Positions 1-11,799 of a stretch of DNA of 64,000 bases are shown here, one piece after another. The stretch comes from Meles meles (Eukaryota > Chordata > Mammalia > Carnivora > Mustelidae). A program made the translations under genes and the position numbers. Position 1 is the stretch's first letter. The number at the start of each line of letters is the position of its first letter. The stretch is taken from NCBI RefSeq assembly GCF_922984935.1, contig NC_060068.1, forward strand, positions 85,398,655 through 85,462,654, read 5' to 3'. The notes under the pieces were generated by a model that was not told the origin of the DNA, ran no database searches, and saw only the letters and a program-made list of their open reading frames with translations.

Positions 1-115
1 TGCTACATTAATAATATGTCAAAAAAATTAAATCCTTTATTAATTAATCCTTGCTAAGTCATCAAGAAGGAGAAAGAAAGGCAAGTGTTTTTGAGAGTAA
101 AATAACAAGGATGGA

Positions 116-312
116 GGGGCGCCTAGGTGGCTCAGTGGGTTAAAGCCTCTGCCTTCAGCTCAGGTCATGATCCCAGCGTCCTGGGATAGAACCCCACATC
201 AGGCTTTCTGCTCAGCAGGAAGCCTGCTTCCCTTCCTCTCTCTCTGCCTGCTTCTCTGCCTATTTGTGATTTCTGTCTGTCAAATAAATAAATAATATCT
301 TTAAAAAAAAAG
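116..312 (+). mobile_element. CAN-SINE
   Basis: tRNA-Lys-like head (GCCTAGGTGGCTCAGTGGGT), CT-rich middle and AAATAAATAA tail. Perfect 12-base duplication AACAAGGATGGA at 104-115 and 313-324. Confidence 0.95.
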
Positions 313-324
313 AACAAGGATGGA

Positions 325-704
325 AAGCACAGAAGAGAGAAGAGATTCCTTTCAGACGGGAAAGAAACTGGAGATCTGTGGATTCTGTGGGCTCCCTCCG
401 GGACCCCAGGGGAGGGAACAGGGCATCAAATACCCCTAAAGAAGCTCCAGAACTTAACAAAGAAACCCCTACTAAAGATGTTTCAGGAATATTGGAGCCA
501 CTACCAGGACCACAGGACTTTGCACAATATATTCTGGTACAAGGGCGCATTGCCTTTCCCCAAATGTTCTCTCTGTTCCACCTCAGAATCTAGGGCATTC
601 CCACAATTCTGTGCATAAGGCAGTCAATAATGACAAAGATTTAATTTCTCACTAGTATAAAGATGGGAACAAAGTCAGATTTAATTTTGTTATTAAATAT
701 AAAG
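325..704. other. Unassigned intergenic segment
   Basis: No SINE. A proline-rich 71-codon frame (378-593, +) has no relative I recognise; composition is mixed and no splice or promoter context supports it as a gene. Confidence 0.4.
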
Positions 705-1106
705 TCAAGCACACCTGGATGGCGCTGTTGTTTAAGCTTCTGACTCTTGATTTCAGTTCTGGTCATGATGCCTGGGACCTGAAATTGAGCCCGAGTGGGG
801 GCTCTGCACTTAGCTTGGAGTCTTACTTGTCCCCCTCCCTCTGTTCCTCCTTCAGCAAGCTCGCTCTCTACTCACGCCCTCTCTCTTTCAAATAAATAAA
901 TAAATAAAATCTTTCAAAATAAATAAGTAGGGGCCTGTGTGGCTCAGTCGGTTAAGCGACTGCCTTCAGCTCAGGTGATGATCCCAGGGTCCTGGGATCA
1001 AATCCCATATCAGGCTCCCTGCTCAGCTGGGAGCCTGCTTCTCCCTCTGTCTCTGCCTCTCTGTCTCTCATGAATGGATAAATAAAATCTTCTAAAAAAA
1101 AATAAG
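705..1106 (+). mobile_element. Two tandem CAN-SINEs
   Basis: A diverged older copy (705-917) abuts a younger one (about 929-1106). The AAATAAATAAAT tail of the first was probably the target of the second. Confidence 0.85.
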
Positions 1107-1514
1107 TAAGTAAATATTAAGTCCTAAGATATTTGTTACAGAACCAAGTTTGTGGAGTAAATTCATAATGGCAGCACAGTCATTTCAAAAGTCTTCAGTT
1201 TTCTCTGATACACCAACATTTCTTGTGTACATCATTATGTGTCCCTACAACTCACAAAGTATATTTGCAGCCACAAAGAAAAAGCTCAATTAAACTGTAA
1301 ACTAAGACCACATACAGAAACAACACTACCACTTACCTTCCAATCCCAAACTGCTTCGTTTCCTTCTTTATGAGCCAGACCAGATAGTCAATCTTTTCCC
1401 CCTACTCCTTACTCCAGAAGAAGTTGCTTAAGTGGAATCAGACACTTGGCCCATAAGCACTGTTGAAGAGAGGCGAGGCTTAAGAAGAGTGACAAGTACA
1501 CAAGGCTCTCTGAG
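1107..1514. other. Intergenic, nothing recognised
   Basis: AT-rich sequence without SINE, readable frame or known repeat that I can see. Confidence 0.4.
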
Positions 1515-1990
1515 TTTAAAAGAATGACAATAATAGCTAACTTATTGAGGGCTACCATATATTGGGCACTTAATACTTCACATACTTAATTCAGTTAATT
1601 AAGGAGGAACGTCTACCGGGCGCCTGGGTGGCTCAGTGGGTTAAGCCGCTGCCTTCGGCTCAGGTCATGATCTCAGGGTCCTGGGATTGAGTCCCACATC
1701 GGGCTCTCTGCTCGGCAGGGAGCCTGCTTCCCTCTCTCTCTCTGCCTGCCTCTCTGCCTACCTGTGATCTCTCTCTCTCTCGCTGTCAAATAAATAAATA
1801 AATAAAATCTTTAAAAAAGAAAAAGGAGGAACATCTACCTTCCCCTTTTACTGGCAAGGAAGCTTTACTGCAATTAAGTAACATGCCCAACTTCACATAT
1901 CTACTCCATGGTAGAACTGGGCTTTCAACCAAGACATTCCAGTGCTCTAAGCCTTCACCACTTTCTCCTACCTTCTCTAAAATAGGTGAT
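1515..1990 (+). repeat. MIR split by a SINE
   Basis: ATAATAGCTAACTTATTGAG and, after the SINE (1618-1822), AGTAACATGCCCAACTTCAC to GGGCTTTCAACCAAGACATT form one MIR-type element. The duplicated target is AAGGAGGAACxTCTACC at 1601-1617 and 1823-1839. Confidence 0.75.
1618..1822 (+). mobile_element. CAN-SINE inside a MIR
   Basis: Young-type copy with CT repeats and an (AAAT)n tail; a 17-base duplication differs at one base. Confidence 0.95.
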
Positions 1991-2095
1991 TCTTTGGAGT
2001 TAAAATATACTTGAGAGTGCATTGTAGTATTTTCTATACTTTTGTATATGTTTGCAATTTTCCAAAATAAAAGTCTTCTAGAAACAGCGTGATTT

Positions 2096-2302
2096 AGGGG
2101 AGCACTTAGGTGGCTCAGTAGGTTAAGCAGCCAACTCTTGGTTTGGGCTCAAGTCATGATCTCAGATGCTGGGATGGAGCCCCGCAACTGGTTTCCCGCT
2201 CAGAGGTGAAGCTGCTTCTCTCCTTCCCCTTCTCCCTCCTCTTGTGCTGTCTATTCCTCTCTTTCTTTCTCTCAAATAAATCTTTTCTTTTAAAAAAAGG
2301 AC
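2096..2302 (+). mobile_element. CAN-SINE, older
   Basis: Head CACTTAGGTGGCTCAGTAGG; the middle is diverged and the tail short. Confidence 0.85.
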
Positions 2303-2596
2303 AATTTTAGGGTGTACAGACTAACTGCACACATTTATTAATCTGTAATCATTAATGGGATAGATGAAGAATGTAAGTATTGTATTACCCAACAGGCACC
2401 TTTCCATGTCTGTTTCTAGCAATTGCAAACGCACCACGGCTTTTACCCAGGTTCCAAGGTTATCCTGGGCTATTATGAATGTGTGATAAAACTGCACTCC
2501 CTGCCATTCCCTTCCCATCACACAACCCAAGCACAGAGCCATTAACCTACAATTCCTAAAGTACTGTCGACAATGACAAAGGCACTGGGGTTAAAT
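2303..2596. other. Intergenic, nothing recognised
   Basis: No SINE or known repeat seen; a 73-codon minus-strand frame here has no recognisable homology. Confidence 0.35.
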
Positions 2597-2605
2597 GGGA
2601 AATGA

Positions 2606-2807
2606 GGGGCGTCTGGGTGGCTCAGTGGGTTAAAGCCTCTGCCTTCGGCTCAGGTCATGATCTCGGGGTCCGCGGATCGAGCCCCGCATCGAGCCCCGCA
2701 TCGGGCTCTCTGCTCCGCGGGGAGCCTGCTTCCTCCTCTCTCTGCCTGCCTCTCTGCCTAGTTGTGATTTCTCTCTGTCAAATAAATAAAATATTAAAAA
2801 AAAAAAA
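2606..2807 (+). mobile_element. CAN-SINE
   Basis: Duplication GGGAAATGA at 2597-2605 and 2808-2816. An internal GAGCCCCGCATC unit is duplicated. Confidence 0.93.
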
Positions 2808-3239
2808 GGGAAATGAAGAGATTTAAGAGTCTGTCCTAAATTTGAATCTCACTTCTACGAGTCCCTACCTGTTATGTCAGTCGCCCCTGGTCTTAGTCTC
2901 AATCTCCTCTTCTATATATGAGAACAATGAAGCCTGCTTTACAGGATTGGTGCAGGAATAAAGAAAGAAAATATGTAAAGAGCCAAACTGACTTTTGCAG
3001 AGTTAACCCTCAATCTGTTTTGTCCCCTTCCTTCTCTTCCCGCTTCTGCAAGGGATGAATAAAAGTTAATGTTCTTTGTCGAAAAATGAGATATAGTAGC
3101 ATTTATTGTTTTTGTCGTTACCAAAAAATGGAGACTGGCCAGGGCCCAGTGTTGGGTACACAGTGCGTAAAATCCACAGACGCAGGACCTGGTTTGTAGA
3201 CTCGACCGTACTCGCTTGGCAGAAAGACCCCAGAGAGCA

Positions 3240-3680
3240 GATTAATCTCAAGACGCTCTCTGCCCGGGACCCTTGGCCGGGGCTCCCCGCCTACCCCCTG
3301 CAGCGCACGCGCAGTCGCTTGCCGGGCTCGCGGGCGGCAGCTGTCGGGTCTCGGTGGGCGGGGCCATGGGAGGAGCGGAGGCGTTGCCCCTCAGGGCCCG
3401 CGCGGGCTCAGCCTTCAAGGGCCACCAGTGGGGACGACCGCTTAGCGAGCTAAGAGGCCATTGCTTTCCGTAGGGGTTTTCTCCCAGGCTCGGTCCAGTG
3501 TCGGCATGGCCCGTGAGTGTGTGGACGGGTGGGGAACGCGGCGGGGGAGCGTCCGCTGAGAGAGCCTAGTTCCGAGGCGCGGCTGGACGGGAGGCGGGGA
3601 CTGGCTGATGTATCCCCTTCGGTCCGGCGGCGCGCGGACCCAGTCCTCAGTCCGCAGAGGGAGAGGGATGGTTAGCTTCG
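3240..3680 (+). promoter_or_regulatory. SERF1: SERF1 CpG-island promoter and 5'UTR
   Basis: This block is rich in G, C and CpG, unlike the AT-rich sequence on both sides, and surrounds the SERF1 start codon at 3506. A GC box (GGTGGGCGGGGCC, 3353-3365) fits SP1/KLF binding. A CTCF-like core, CCACCAGTGGGGAC, lies near 3422-3435. I see no TATA box. It looks like a housekeeping promoter; the transcription start cannot be fixed from sequence alone. Confidence 0.8.
3506..3512 (+). CDS. SERF1: SERF1 coding exon 1
   Basis: Only seven coding bases (ATGGCCC) precede the donor GTGAGT, giving Met-Ala and the first base of Arg3. An exon this short can only be recognised by joining it to exon 2, where it completes the conserved MARGNQRE start. 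Confidence 0.93.
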
Positions 3681-6600
3681 GGTCCGCTTGAGAAATCGGA
3701 TATGCACCTGCCGGTCAGGTGTGATTTTACACGGTAAAAAACACCTTTCCGGAGGTGAGGTGTGAGGATCGCGGACCCCGGGAGGGGTCCTGGTCTGAAA
3801 GGGGTTTCTGTCTGGTACTTAAAGGTCCTAAGGCCTGATGAGGAGTAGAAGCTCCGACTGAGTCTCCTCCGTAGTTCTTTTGTTTGGCTCCTACAGGTAA
3901 TGTTTCTCGAACAGCCGCATTTGTTCGCCTAACAGTCGAGCTGTGATGGGCCAACTTGTGGAGCTGTGTTCCCTGTGTCTATTCTTCTTTCCATACACGC
4001 TTTTCAAAAGCTAGACCTTAATCTGGAATACTAACCGGTATAGACAGAGGAGTGGAATGTCTGTTGTAAGAGACCTGGTATTCACAGCCAGTGAACACAT
4101 TCATTGGTATGATAATATTCTTAAGACTGTGTATTTACCTCTGTGCTTCCTCCTTGTCAGTTACGGGAAGGGCGTTCAGTGTAATTACTCTGCTGGAGTA
4201 TCTGTTAAAAAGCCAGCTTCAGATGCATTTAAATAAGAGCGTTTTTGCGGAATTCGTGATTATTTTTGAGATGGGGGAAAGAGCATGACTGTTTGGCTTT
4301 GTAGGAGGAAATCAGCGAGAACTTGCCCGCCAGAAAAACATGAAGAAAAGCCAGGAAATTAGCAAGGGAAAAAGAAAAGAGGATAGCTTGACCACCTCTC
4401 AGAGAAAGCAGAGGTAAGCGATACTAAAGGAATTTTCAAGTCACTGAAGTTTTTGTTTTGGAGAATGGGGAGAATTTTTTAAATCATTGGTAGAACTAGA
4501 CTTAGACTGCATACAGGGTAACAGTTGAATTGTTGCATGCACACTAAAACTATATAAGGTAGTAATTATCCCAATACATGAATGAAAAATTTCCAGCTCT
4601 CAAGCAATAGTCTTGAAGAGAATCTCAGGCTTCAGTCACCACAACCATAGAAATTTCATCTAGCAAAATATCTGAATGCCTTCCATGTGGTAGGCACTGT
4701 TCCGTGCTAGGGATACAGCATTTTCAAAGGGGACGTCCTACCCAAACTAGTCGAGATGACAGGTGACTCAATTACAGGGATTAAGGTTCTGAAGGAGACA
4801 CAACAAAGTATATGTAGCTATATGGACTTTATAAGATTCTTTGCGTTGGAAAAATTGCAGGTGCACAGCCTTGATGTAAGATTACATATGTGAAAAATAA
4901 TACAAAATTGCTACAGAAACATTTGGATTGCAGCTTAAATTTTTTAAAAAGCATTCATATTTATAAACAAGCTTAATGTTTTTCTAAAAACAAATTTTGT
5001 CTAGGTACAACTTGGAGGTCAGGTGGAGAATTGCCTACACCGGCTTCTCTGTGGTCCTCTAGCCTGCACATTAGAAACACCTGGGAAATCCTAAAGGCTA
5101 CTCAAGCCTGTACCTTAAATTCAGTCCTGATTTAATTGGTCTGGGGCTGGGCATAGTAGGTGCTCTAGGTAAATTTTATTGTGACTAAGTTAAACCTGCC
5201 TTTTAAAAAGATCCCCAGGTGATTCCGATGTGCAACTAGAGTTAAGAATAATCATTTGAGGGGCGCCTGGGTGGCTCAGTGGGTTAAAGCCTCTGCCTTC
5301 GGCTCAGGTCATGATCTCAGGGTCCTGGGACTCAGGGTCCCCAAGTCGGGCTCTCTGTTTGGTGGCGAGCCTGTTTCCTCCTCTCTCCCTCTCTGCCCAC
5401 CCCTCTGCCCACTTGTGATCTCTGTTTGTCAAATAAATAAATAAAATCTTTTTTTAATATATTTTTTTTAATAAATAAAATCTTTAAAAAATAATAATAA
5501 TCATTTGGGGCTGCCTGGCTAGTTCAATCAGTGGAGAATGTGACTGTTGAGTCATGACTTCAAGTCCCACATTGGGTTAATTATCACCTCACGCTTTTTT
5601 TCTGTGATACTAAAGTGATAAGGTTTGCCTTAAATTTCTGTTTACCCACGTTGCAGTAAAAGTGAACATGGTACAAATCAGTGACCCTGAAATTTTTAGT
5701 GGGGAACCCTAGTCTAGCTCAATAATAGTCCTTGTTAAATGAGTATCCATGTGTTAGAAAACTCTGTGCTGGGTACTCTATACTTACTATCTCTATTCGT
5801 TACCCTGAAAAGTGGTATTAGCCTCAATGTATAGGATAGGAAACTGAGGTTCTGAATTTCAGTAACATTACTAAGGGTACAGCAAGTGCAAAAGAGTTCA
5901 GTTTCAAACAGAAAAATAACTATCATATTATTTTCCATGATACTTCATTTCTTTTTTTTTTCTTTTAAAGATTTTATTTATTTATTTGACAGAGACACGG
6001 CTAGAGAGGGAACAGAAACAGGGAGAGTGGGAGAGAGAAAAGCAGGCTTCCTACGGAGCAGGGAGCCTGTTGCGGGACTCAATCCTGGGACCCCAGGATC
6101 ATGACCTGAGTCAAGGGCAGACACTCAACAACTGAGCCACCCAGGCACCCAATACTTCATTTCTTTATAGCCATCTTGGTTTTCCTTCATCCTCATTCCT
6201 CATCTTTGCTATTGGCTTTACAGAAATGTCTATTGTCATGGACAGAGCTACTCACCTGTATTAAAATCTCACACTAAATCTATGTGATAACAGGAAAGAG
6301 CCTGAACTTTGAAATTAGACAAATTTGGGTTTTATATGATTTAAGGCAAATTATTTAGCTCTAAACTTCTATTTTTTTTTTTTATTTGAATCATGGGGAT
6401 AATAACAGTTGCTGTTAGACTTAACCCAGAGCCAGCAAATTGGCACATAGCCAGGTGTCGATTACAAAGCTATTTAATGTATTTTTTAAAATAAGGACTT
6501 CCTGGACCATCTAGCCCAGGTAGTCTGGTTGTAGTTCACCACTAATATGATATATGGAGGTTCAGCCAGAGACACAAAGTGTTAAGGAAATGCCTGAATA

Positions 6601-7448
6601 TCCTGTTGTTTTTTAGGGTAATCCATTTTTAATCACTAGCTATTGGGCTTTCAGGCTTGTAAGAAACTTAATTGCTTCATAACATCTATGTCCTAATGCT
6701 AGGTACCATTCTGGATATCTAGAAGGCTTTTTTTTTTTTTTAATTTCTTTTCAGTGTTCCAGAGTTCATTGTGTGTGCACCACACCCAGTGCTCCATGCA
6801 ATACATGCCCTCCACAATACCCACCACCAGGCTTACCTAACCTCCCACCCCTCTCCCCTCCGAAACCCTCAGTTAGTTCCTCAGAGTCCACAGTCTCTCA
6901 TGGTTCGTCTCCCCCTCCAATTTCCCCCAACTTCTCTCCATCTCCCCATGACCTCCGTGTTATTCCTTATGCTTTAGGAGACTTCTTAAATGCCCCTTCT
7001 TTGAGAGAAAAATAGAGTATATGAACTTTGTTGAAAACAAAAGTAATTGCCATTATTTCTGTATATAGCTTCCTGATGTCAGATAGATATATTCATAGCT
7101 ATTCCACAAAACAACCCTAGTGACTACTTTTCTGATTTTGAAAGGTCGTTATTTGCCCAAGATCATAACAATAGAGATGGTCTTCAAAATAAGATGTGAC
7201 TTCAAAGCCCTTCCATACTTTGTTTTCCCATTCTGTTGCCATGAAAACAGAAACACTTGAATCTTTATATCTTTTAGTTTGTTTTCTAATATGTTTAAGA
7301 GTTTTGTATACAAAACAAGTAAAAACATATAATCAGTTTTTCTGTAACAACTTACAGCCTTTTCCCCCATTATAGGGACTCTGAGATAATGCAACAAAAG
7401 CAGAAGGCAGCTAATGAGAAGAAGTCTATGCAGACAAGAGAAAAATGA
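3506..7448 (+). CDS. SERF1: SERF1, small EDRK-rich factor 1 (three coding exons)
   Basis: Joining 3506-3512, 4305-4413 and 7376-7448 gives 189 nt, 62 codons plus stop, the same length as the human short isoform as I remember it. The protein is a small, highly charged, largely disordered EDRK-rich polypeptide. It opens MARGNQRELARQKNMKKSQ and ends KKSMQTREK. SERF proteins are known to bind amyloidogenic proteins and nucleic acids and to modify aggregation; their normal role is less clear. Every junction is GT-AG and splits codons cleanly (C/GA, then AG/G). The gene sits upstream of SMN on the same strand, as in human 5q13. The start context CGGCATGGCC is a good Kozak match. There is no sign of damage. 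Confidence 0.96.
4305..4413 (+). CDS. SERF1: SERF1 coding exon 2
   Basis: The acceptor is TTTGTAG and the donor GTAAGC; the exon is 109 nt. It encodes Arg3 to Gln38, the N-terminal 4F5/SERF motif, rich in Lys, Arg, Gln and Glu. The last two bases start the Arg39 codon finished in exon 3. Confidence 0.96.
4665..4790 (+). repeat. MIR/L2-like fragment
   Basis: GTGGTAGGCACTGTTCCGTG then CTAGGGATACAGCATT is the typical middle of an L2/MIR element. Confidence 0.55.
5035..5235 (+). mobile_element. MER5A-like hAT element
   Basis: TGCACATTAGAAACACCTGG, GATTTAATTGGTCTGGGGCT and GATCCCCAGGTGATTCCGAT follow the MER5A consensus. It lies in SERF1 intron 2. Confidence 0.75.
5259..5495 (+). mobile_element. 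CAN-SINE with long A/T tail
   Basis: Duplication AATAATCATTTG at 5247-5258 and 5496-5507. In SERF1 intron 2. Confidence 0.93.
5508..5600 (+). mobile_element. Old tRNA-Lys SINE fragment
   Basis: GCTGCCTGGCTAGTTCAATC and CAAGTCCCACATTGGGT: tRNA-related part only, strongly diverged. Confidence 0.65.
5725..5900 (+). repeat. MIR
   Basis: CTGTGCTGGGTACTCTATAC, GATAGGAAACTGAGGTTCTG and CATTACTAAGGGTACAGCAA follow the MIR core and 3' end. Confidence 0.65.
5951..6150 (-). mobile_element. CAN-SINE
   Basis: Complement tail TTTTAAAGATTTTATTTATT at left, head GAGCCACCCAGGCACCC at right; short duplication ATACTTCATTTCTTT (5940, 6151). Confidence 0.93.
6728..6995 (-). mobile_element. L1 3'-end fragment
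   Basis: A T-run (complement of the A-tail) at 6728-6741 is followed by the C-rich complement of a carnivore L1 3'UTR (CACACCCAGTGCTCCATGCA; CTCTCATGGTTCGTCTCCCC). It lies in SERF1 intron 2. Confidence 0.85.
7376..7448 (+). CDS. SERF1: SERF1 coding exon 3 with stop
   Basis: Acceptor CCCCCATTATAG. The exon encodes RDSEIMQQKQKAANEKKSMQ then TREK and stop TGA at 7446-7448, an acidic/basic helical tail. The 3'UTR continues to an AATAAA at 7604-7609. Confidence 0.96.
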
Positions 7449-7630
7449 TGACTATTTGGAAAAACCTGGGTGCTACTGCCAACTAGGTGTATCATAAACT
7501 CTAAGGTTGAAATTTGCGAACATTTGTTATGTCCTTATAAAACTATTTTAAACTTTACCTTTCAGCCTGACTTAGTGTAATGTTTTAGAACCATTCTTCA
7601 AAGAATAAAACACTAACCATTCATGTGATA
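7449..7630 (+). terminator. SERF1: SERF1 3'UTR and poly(A) signal
   Basis: AATAAA at 7604-7609 lies about 155 bases after the stop, followed by T/GT-rich sequence (7620-7655). It is the first consensus polyadenylation hexamer after the coding end. Confidence 0.75.
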
Positions 7631-10600
7631 TATTGGTGGATGTTATTTTTTTTATCAGCAGTGAGCATTTATATAATTTGCTAGAGATGTAATGTGATTA
7701 GATAATAAAATCTATAAATCCAGAATATTTGTCATAAACTTTGTTAAAGTAGATCTTATATATAGTCAACTTGATTGTATAATAGAATTTAAGATACATT
7801 TATCTTAAACAATCTAATGTTGTTTTGTGATTAACTGGTTTGCTTGAAGAATTTAGCATAGCACAGACCCACCTGGAATGGCAACTAAATGAATATAAAC
7901 TAAATGAAGAGTAACTTACTGAGAAAATTCTGAGTTTTGCTTACAGCTTTAAAATTTTTAGCGAGTGCCTTTCTTCTAATAGACTATATTCTTTAGAAAA
8001 GAGTTAGGTTCAAATAAAATTGATTTCTCATGTATACCCTGCTTCTATTTATACATAGCCTCCTCCATTATGAATATGCACCACCAGAATGGTAAGTCTA
8101 TTGTAATTGATGAATCTATAGTAACATATCATAATCACCCAAAGTACAAGTTTACTAGTCCAGAGTTCAAAGGATTCAGTCTTGGTGTTGTAAGAGTTTT
8201 CTTTTTTTAAGTCTGTTCTGAGACTGAAAAACTTGTGACTTGACAGTAATAAATAATGGAAATACATTAACCTAGAGAAGGATTTATGACTATACTACTC
8301 TGAAGCAAATAGGCATAATTACTGCAAAGAGAGTCTACCACTCTGGAAATGGACAGTCAGTGGAGAGTTCTTTAAGACTTGGCCTCCTATTTTAACGAAG
8401 GTTCTGATAATCTTGAGATAAGTCACTTGGCTGTGGTACCAACTGTTAATGGGGTGGAATCCTCAGCATCTCTAATACTGGAAGGGGCAAATGGGAAGTT
8501 CTTATCTATCTTATTATTACAGTTTTTCAGTTAAAGTAAAACTGTCTTGGGTTAACTTAAGTCTTCAAACTTTATATGGGGAGTTATAAGGGCAAAAGGA
8601 TTACAACAGCCTAAGTTACTTTCTAATAAAAGGGATAATGAAGTCTGATTGTACTGCAAAGCTTCTTTATGGGTCTGATTTCTATAATCCTATCTCCAGA
8701 ATTTTACATAGTGATAAGTCATGAATACAAAGAACTTGTTATGCTTTCAGCTGTATACTTTGTTTTTTTGGGTTTTTTTTTTTTGTTGTTTTTTAAGTAA
8801 TGAATAATGTAGTGGAATAACTTTAGCTATTCAAAAGTTAATCCTTAATCAGTCTAGGGAAAACCACGTTTTCCAAAAGAGCATGGGTATTAGGATAAGG
8901 AAGATCTCTTTGTTGTAATTAATCATTAAGACTTAAATCCAGAACTGCATCTTAAAAAAAAATTATATCACTTGAATGAGTTCATTATTAAGATAAAGGG
9001 TTTGGTTTTTAACTAAAACATGACCACATGTTTCCTCAAGGCAGACAGAAAAGTTACCCAAGAGGAAGAAAATTAACTGTGATTGCTGTAATTTATTGAC
9101 ACTTCAGTTTCTTTTCTTATACTATATTTAAGCAACATAACTAAAATAGCTAAACTGCTACAGATGGTAACGGGGCAAGATTTTTTTAATTTCTCAATCA
9201 CAAGATATTGAGGGAAAATACATGCGAATAGTTACATCCAATCAGTAAAGTTAATTTATGCACTAACTTTAGATTATTGTTTTGGCATGTTGCTAAGGCA
9301 AGATAAAATTACTTAAATGAAGTAGTGCCAACTCTAAAATGCAATTTAGAAAATACTGAACTCCATGGAACACCCTCATAGGCATTAAAATTGCTACCTT
9401 GCATTATCCTTAAAGCGGTAGTGGATTGTCACTAGCAATCGTCATAAGTCCTGCTGAGATATATGAGGGAGCAGCTGCTATTGCCCAAGGTGAGAACAGG
9501 GAGGTCAGATTCATCAGTTCCTTGATTCCTTTTGAGTACCCTTTCTATTAGTTGCATGTGTAAGAAATTGTTACCCACTCAACACAGGAAAGTGTTGAAA
9601 AATAGGACTCACAGGAAATACTGATTACTGACATCATTTTTCTAACTTTTTAAAAATAGTTTCTTTTTCTGCATGTTTTTATAGATGGAATGAGGTTACT
9701 CACTTGAGGAGAGTGAGCACCTATGTATTTTAAAGTAGTGACTTGTGAAGAATTTTTCTGTTCAAGGCAAGGGTTGTACTAATACTGTTAGTACTAATAC
9801 TGTCTAAAAGCTGTTTGAAAACTATTGAGCTCTAAAAAGGCTATCCCCTCATAGTGAATACATCTAACAAATTATATTGTACACCATAAATGTAAACAAT
9901 TTTATTAGTAAATCATACCTCATTGAAGCAGTGGGAAGGAAAATACCCTTAAAGTGAAAACCCAATATAAAATTCACTTTGGCAGTCAGAATTTGAAATT
10001 TGTACATTTTATCATCTGTGTCAGCAGTGATTGAAACTAAGCAGGGAGCGTGTGAACTTCTTTAGTTAAGTTCCCAATTGCCTTTGGTGATGAAGACCTA
10101 AAGTAAAAATTGAATTGAAAAACTGAATTAACTTTATGAAAATGTCAACCATAATTTTCCATTAGAACAAAAGAGAGTAAGAAAGTTTATTAAACTACCT
10201 CCTAAGACTTTATCTGCTGAAGTACTTGCTTTTTGGTAATCACATGTTGGGATATATTGCTTTACAGATGGCCAAGTCATGAAAATGTCAATGGGAAAAG
10301 AGGAATGACTCTAGGTTGCTGAAATGCACTTTCTCATAAACTGCACCAAAATTTTAAACATCATATAGACTTTTCCGTACAACTTCGATTCTTAAAACCC
10401 TTTCACGTACCACTAAATCTGCTAATACACTTGAAAAGTTTACAAGCAGCCTGCTATTAGATGATTTGTCCAGCAAAATTGAGATTTAAAATTTATACTT
10501 TGATTATAACCTAACTTTTACAGAAATATTTTTCACACCACCTACTGCTTTTCATGCTACTCTATCAATTGGATCTAACTTTGATTACTGGTGTGTCCAT

Positions 10601-10642
10601 ACAGGAATATTTCCTTGAGTATTACTGAATGGAGCTTCTTTT
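7631..10642. other. SERF1-SMN intergenic stretch free of SINEs
   Basis: About 3 kb, AT-rich, without any SINE and without a convincing coding frame, in a window that otherwise averages one SINE per 650-700 bases. Nothing else recognised. Confidence 0.5.
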
Positions 10643-10832
10643 TTTAAAAAAAAAAAGATTTTATTTATTTGACAGACAGAGATCACAAGTAGGCAGAGAA
10701 GCAGGCAGAGAGAGAGGGGGAAGCAGGCTCTCCACTGAGCAGAGAGCCTGATGCGGGGCTTGATCCCAGGACCCTGAGATCATGACCCGAGCCAAAGGCA
10801 GAGGCTTAACCCACCGAGCCACCCAGGTGCCC
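10643..10832 (-). mobile_element. CAN-SINE
   Basis: Eighteen-base perfect duplication CTGAATGGAGCTTCTTTT at 10625-10642 and 10833-10850. Confidence 0.95.
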
Positions 10833-10850
10833 CTGAATGGAGCTTCTTTT

Positions 10851-11489
10851 ACACAAGTTTTTAGTTTGTAAGAAATTGCCTACCAACCTGCTGTAATCAA
10901 GACAAAATCCTATTGAATACTTCCCTTTTATAAATATATATTACATGACAAAGGCTTTTGTGAAGGCTTTGGATTCTGGGAGGGAGAAGTTATTGGTCAA
11001 AGGCTCATTTGGCCTTGTACACTCAAGATGACTGCTAAGGTGGCTTATGAATAGACATTTAATAGAGAGTTATGTATTTTAATGCATGCTTGAAGAAATA
11101 CAAGCACATTAAACCTGTGATTTGATGGTATATTAAAATTTCTAGTTGCAAACAGACTCATTACTTATAAATAACCACAACAGTTACTAGAGTGGATGAG
11201 AGACTCCAGAGTCCGAGGAAAAGTTGAAGACTCAAGGCTTTGGAAAGGTCAAGAGTTGGAACAGCTCCAGGTACTATGAGAATTTTTTATTCCACAATGC
11301 TCCTCTCAGGGTGAAGTTTTGACAACTATTTTCAGTCTTTGTCATTCAGAGTTCCTCCAAATGAACTTATTTGGGTTACATGCCTACCCTTCAGCAAGGG
11401 GAGAGCAGGCATCTAAGATGATAGAATCAAGAGTGTATCCCGTGAGTAATAGATGTCTGTGATAATGCTTTGTTTTGTGTGTCAGTAGC
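10851..11489. other. Intergenic, nothing recognised
   Basis: AT-rich; no SINE or coding frame seen. Confidence 0.35.
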
Positions 11490-11770
11490 TCTATCTTCTT
11501 CATGGCTGTATAGTATCCTGTTATAAAAATATACCATGATTTAGTTATCCACTCTACTTTTCATGACGTTTGGTTTGCTCTTAGTTTGGAGCTTTTAAAA
11601 ATAATTCTGCCATAAATATTATATATGTGTATGTACATATATATATATATCTTTTAGGGGTCATAAATATGTATTTCTATTTAATATTAACAGTGGAATT
11701 GATTGCTGGGTCGTGGAATACATAAAATTGTTGTCTAGTTTTCCCTAATGCTCATTTAAGCATTTATAAA
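11490..11770 (-). mobile_element. Old L1 ORF2 3' fragment
   Basis: It reads as the complement of the diverged L1 ORF2 tail (TTCATGGCTGTATAGTATCC; TCATGACGTTTGGTTTGCTC; ATTGCTGGGTCGTGGAATAC). A TA-rich microsatellite sits at 11630-11652. The piece at 12475-12870 may be the same element. Confidence 0.75.
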
Positions 11771-11799
11771 CACATAACTAAGGAATGTAGGGAATTTCC

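Noticed and set aside
3106..3473. Plus-strand frames of 66-115 codons over the SERF1 CpG block.
   Set aside because: Composition effect of CpG-rich DNA; they are in untranslated or promoter sequence and match nothing known.
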